From: a bacterium
GTDB lineage: Bacteria > Zixibacteria > MSB-5A5 > GN15 > FEB-12
Assembly: GCA_030668045.1 (NCBI GenBank)
Contig: DAOUUR010000116.1
Location: 1-7,237, forward strand
DNA length: 7,237 nt
Direction of reading: 5' to 3'
Shown here: positions 6,565 to 7,237 of the stretch, one piece after another
Layout: each line of letters begins with the position of its first letter
Position numbering within the stretch: position 1 is the stretch's first letter
The notes under the pieces: model-generated
Database searches by the model: none
Seen by the model: only the letters and a program-made list of their open reading frames with translations
What the model was told of the DNA's origin: nothing
Position numbers and translations under genes: made by a program

Positions 6565-7237
6565 AATTCTGACGATTTCTTCTTCCAGTTTGATGCCGAA
6601 TTGACTCGACACCTTCTCTTTTAGTATATCGGCCAGATCGCTGATATTCTTTGAAGTCGCTCCTCCGGCGTTGATGATAATATTGGCGTGCTTCTCAAAA
6701 ACTTTGGCGCCTCCGACAGTCATCCCCTTGGCACCGACCTTTTCAAGCAGTCGTCCGGCTGGTAACTTGCCATGCTCTTCTGATTGGTCCGGAATGTTCT
6801 TGAAAAAGGAACCGGCCGATGGTTGGTCGACTGGATGCTTGCCACTGCGTTCGGCCAGGATTTCTTGCACTTTGCTGTCGATAGATTCTCGGGAGCCGGA
6901 CTTTAGTTCCAATTGAACACGCAAGACAGTCTCGCTGGTTTCTTTCATGCATGAGTGCCTGTAGTTGAATTGGCAATACGATGAATCGACCGTCTTGATC
7001 TCACCTTTAGAATCGTACAGAACAACTCTTGAGATGATCGATCCGATCTCACTCCCATAAGCACCGGCGTTGCCACAAACAGCACCGCCCACTGAACCGG
7101 GTATACCGGCGGCAAACTCAAGTCCGCTCAGAGACTGAGCAGTGGCAAAACTGACCAGGTCGGTCAGGCTCTCCCCCGCGCCACATTCAATAATGTCGCC
7201 ATCAATCCTGCTCATCCCGCCAATCGCCACCTTGATA
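6553..7237 (-). CDS. murB: UDP-N-acetylenolpyruvoylglucosamine reductase MurB, 3' part
   Basis: MurB is the cytoplasmic FAD enzyme that uses NADPH to reduce UDP-GlcNAc-enolpyruvate to UDP-MurNAc, the second committed step of peptidoglycan precursor synthesis. The visible 227 codons hold the end of the FAD domain (EFAAGIPGSVGGAVCGNAGAYG), the FNYRHS motif with the conserved Arg, PSAGSFFKN with the catalytic Ser proton donor (codon at 6810-6808), and the C-terminal block GGAKVFEKHANIIIN with the conserved Glu. The short form and the YRxS and PSAGSFFKN motifs suggest a type II MurB (about 290-300 residues), so roughly 70-80 N-terminal residues lie outside the window. The GTG at 7230 is an internal Val codon, not the start: the frame stays open to the edge (IKVAIGG) and the FAD-binding N-terminus is missing. 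sprA follows 66 bases downstream. No key residue is missing in the visible part. Confidence 0.96.
   Translation of the reverse strand, partial: IKVAIGGMSRIDGDIIECGAGESLTDLVSFATAQSLSGLEFAAGIPGSVGGAVCGNAGAYGSEIGSIISRVVLYDSKGEIKTVDSSYCQFNYRHSCMKETSETVLRVQLELKSGSRESIDSKVQEILAERSGKHPVDQPSAGSFFKNIPDQSEEHGKLPAGRLLEKVGAKGMTVGGAKVFEKHANIIINAGGATSKNISDLADILKEKVSSQFGIKLEEEIVRIGKF

Noticed and set aside
7228..7230. GTG at 7230 as the start of a 225-residue MurB
   Set aside because: The frame is open to the window edge (IK before it), and the family's N-terminal FAD-binding part is missing, so the gene simply continues outside the window.

Overview
The window carries three genes, all on the minus strand and closely spaced. 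In transcription order they are murB (3' part only, running off the right edge), a complete 2039-codon gene for a SprA/Sov-family outer-membrane protein, and the 5' end of a lipoprotein gene of the M28 peptidase / glutaminyl-peptide cyclotransferase family (running off the left edge). The two gaps are 66 and 62 bases and neither holds a convincing terminator, so the three genes could be one transcript.

SprA/Sov is the giant outer-membrane translocon of the type IX secretion system (T9SS). It was first described in Bacteroidetes and also occurs in other phyla of the FCB (Fibrobacteres-Chlorobi-Bacteroidetes) group and in related candidate phyla. The window therefore comes from a diderm bacterium. 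The roughly even base composition, the divergent and comparatively short SprA and the neighbouring genes fit an uncultured FCB-type lineage such as Zixibacteria, Marinimicrobia or KSB1 better than a typical Bacteroidetes genome. This placement is inference; no rRNA or other phylogenetic marker is present.

Layout: 1-304, start of the M28/QC-like lipoprotein; 305-366, short gap with a possible weak promoter; 367-6486, sprA, about 85% of the window; 6487-6552, gap with two small inverted repeats and an unused GGAGG; 6553-7237, murB without its N-terminal part.

How they may fit together: MurB makes UDP-MurNAc in the cytoplasm for peptidoglycan synthesis. SprA would form the outer-membrane exit pore for T9SS cargo. 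The lipoprotein may be a glutaminyl cyclase, a class known in Bacteroidetes to form N-terminal pyroglutamate on exported proteins. The sprA-M28/QC pairing is the most thought-provoking point in the window. No CRISPR array, RNA gene, mobile element or long repeat was seen.
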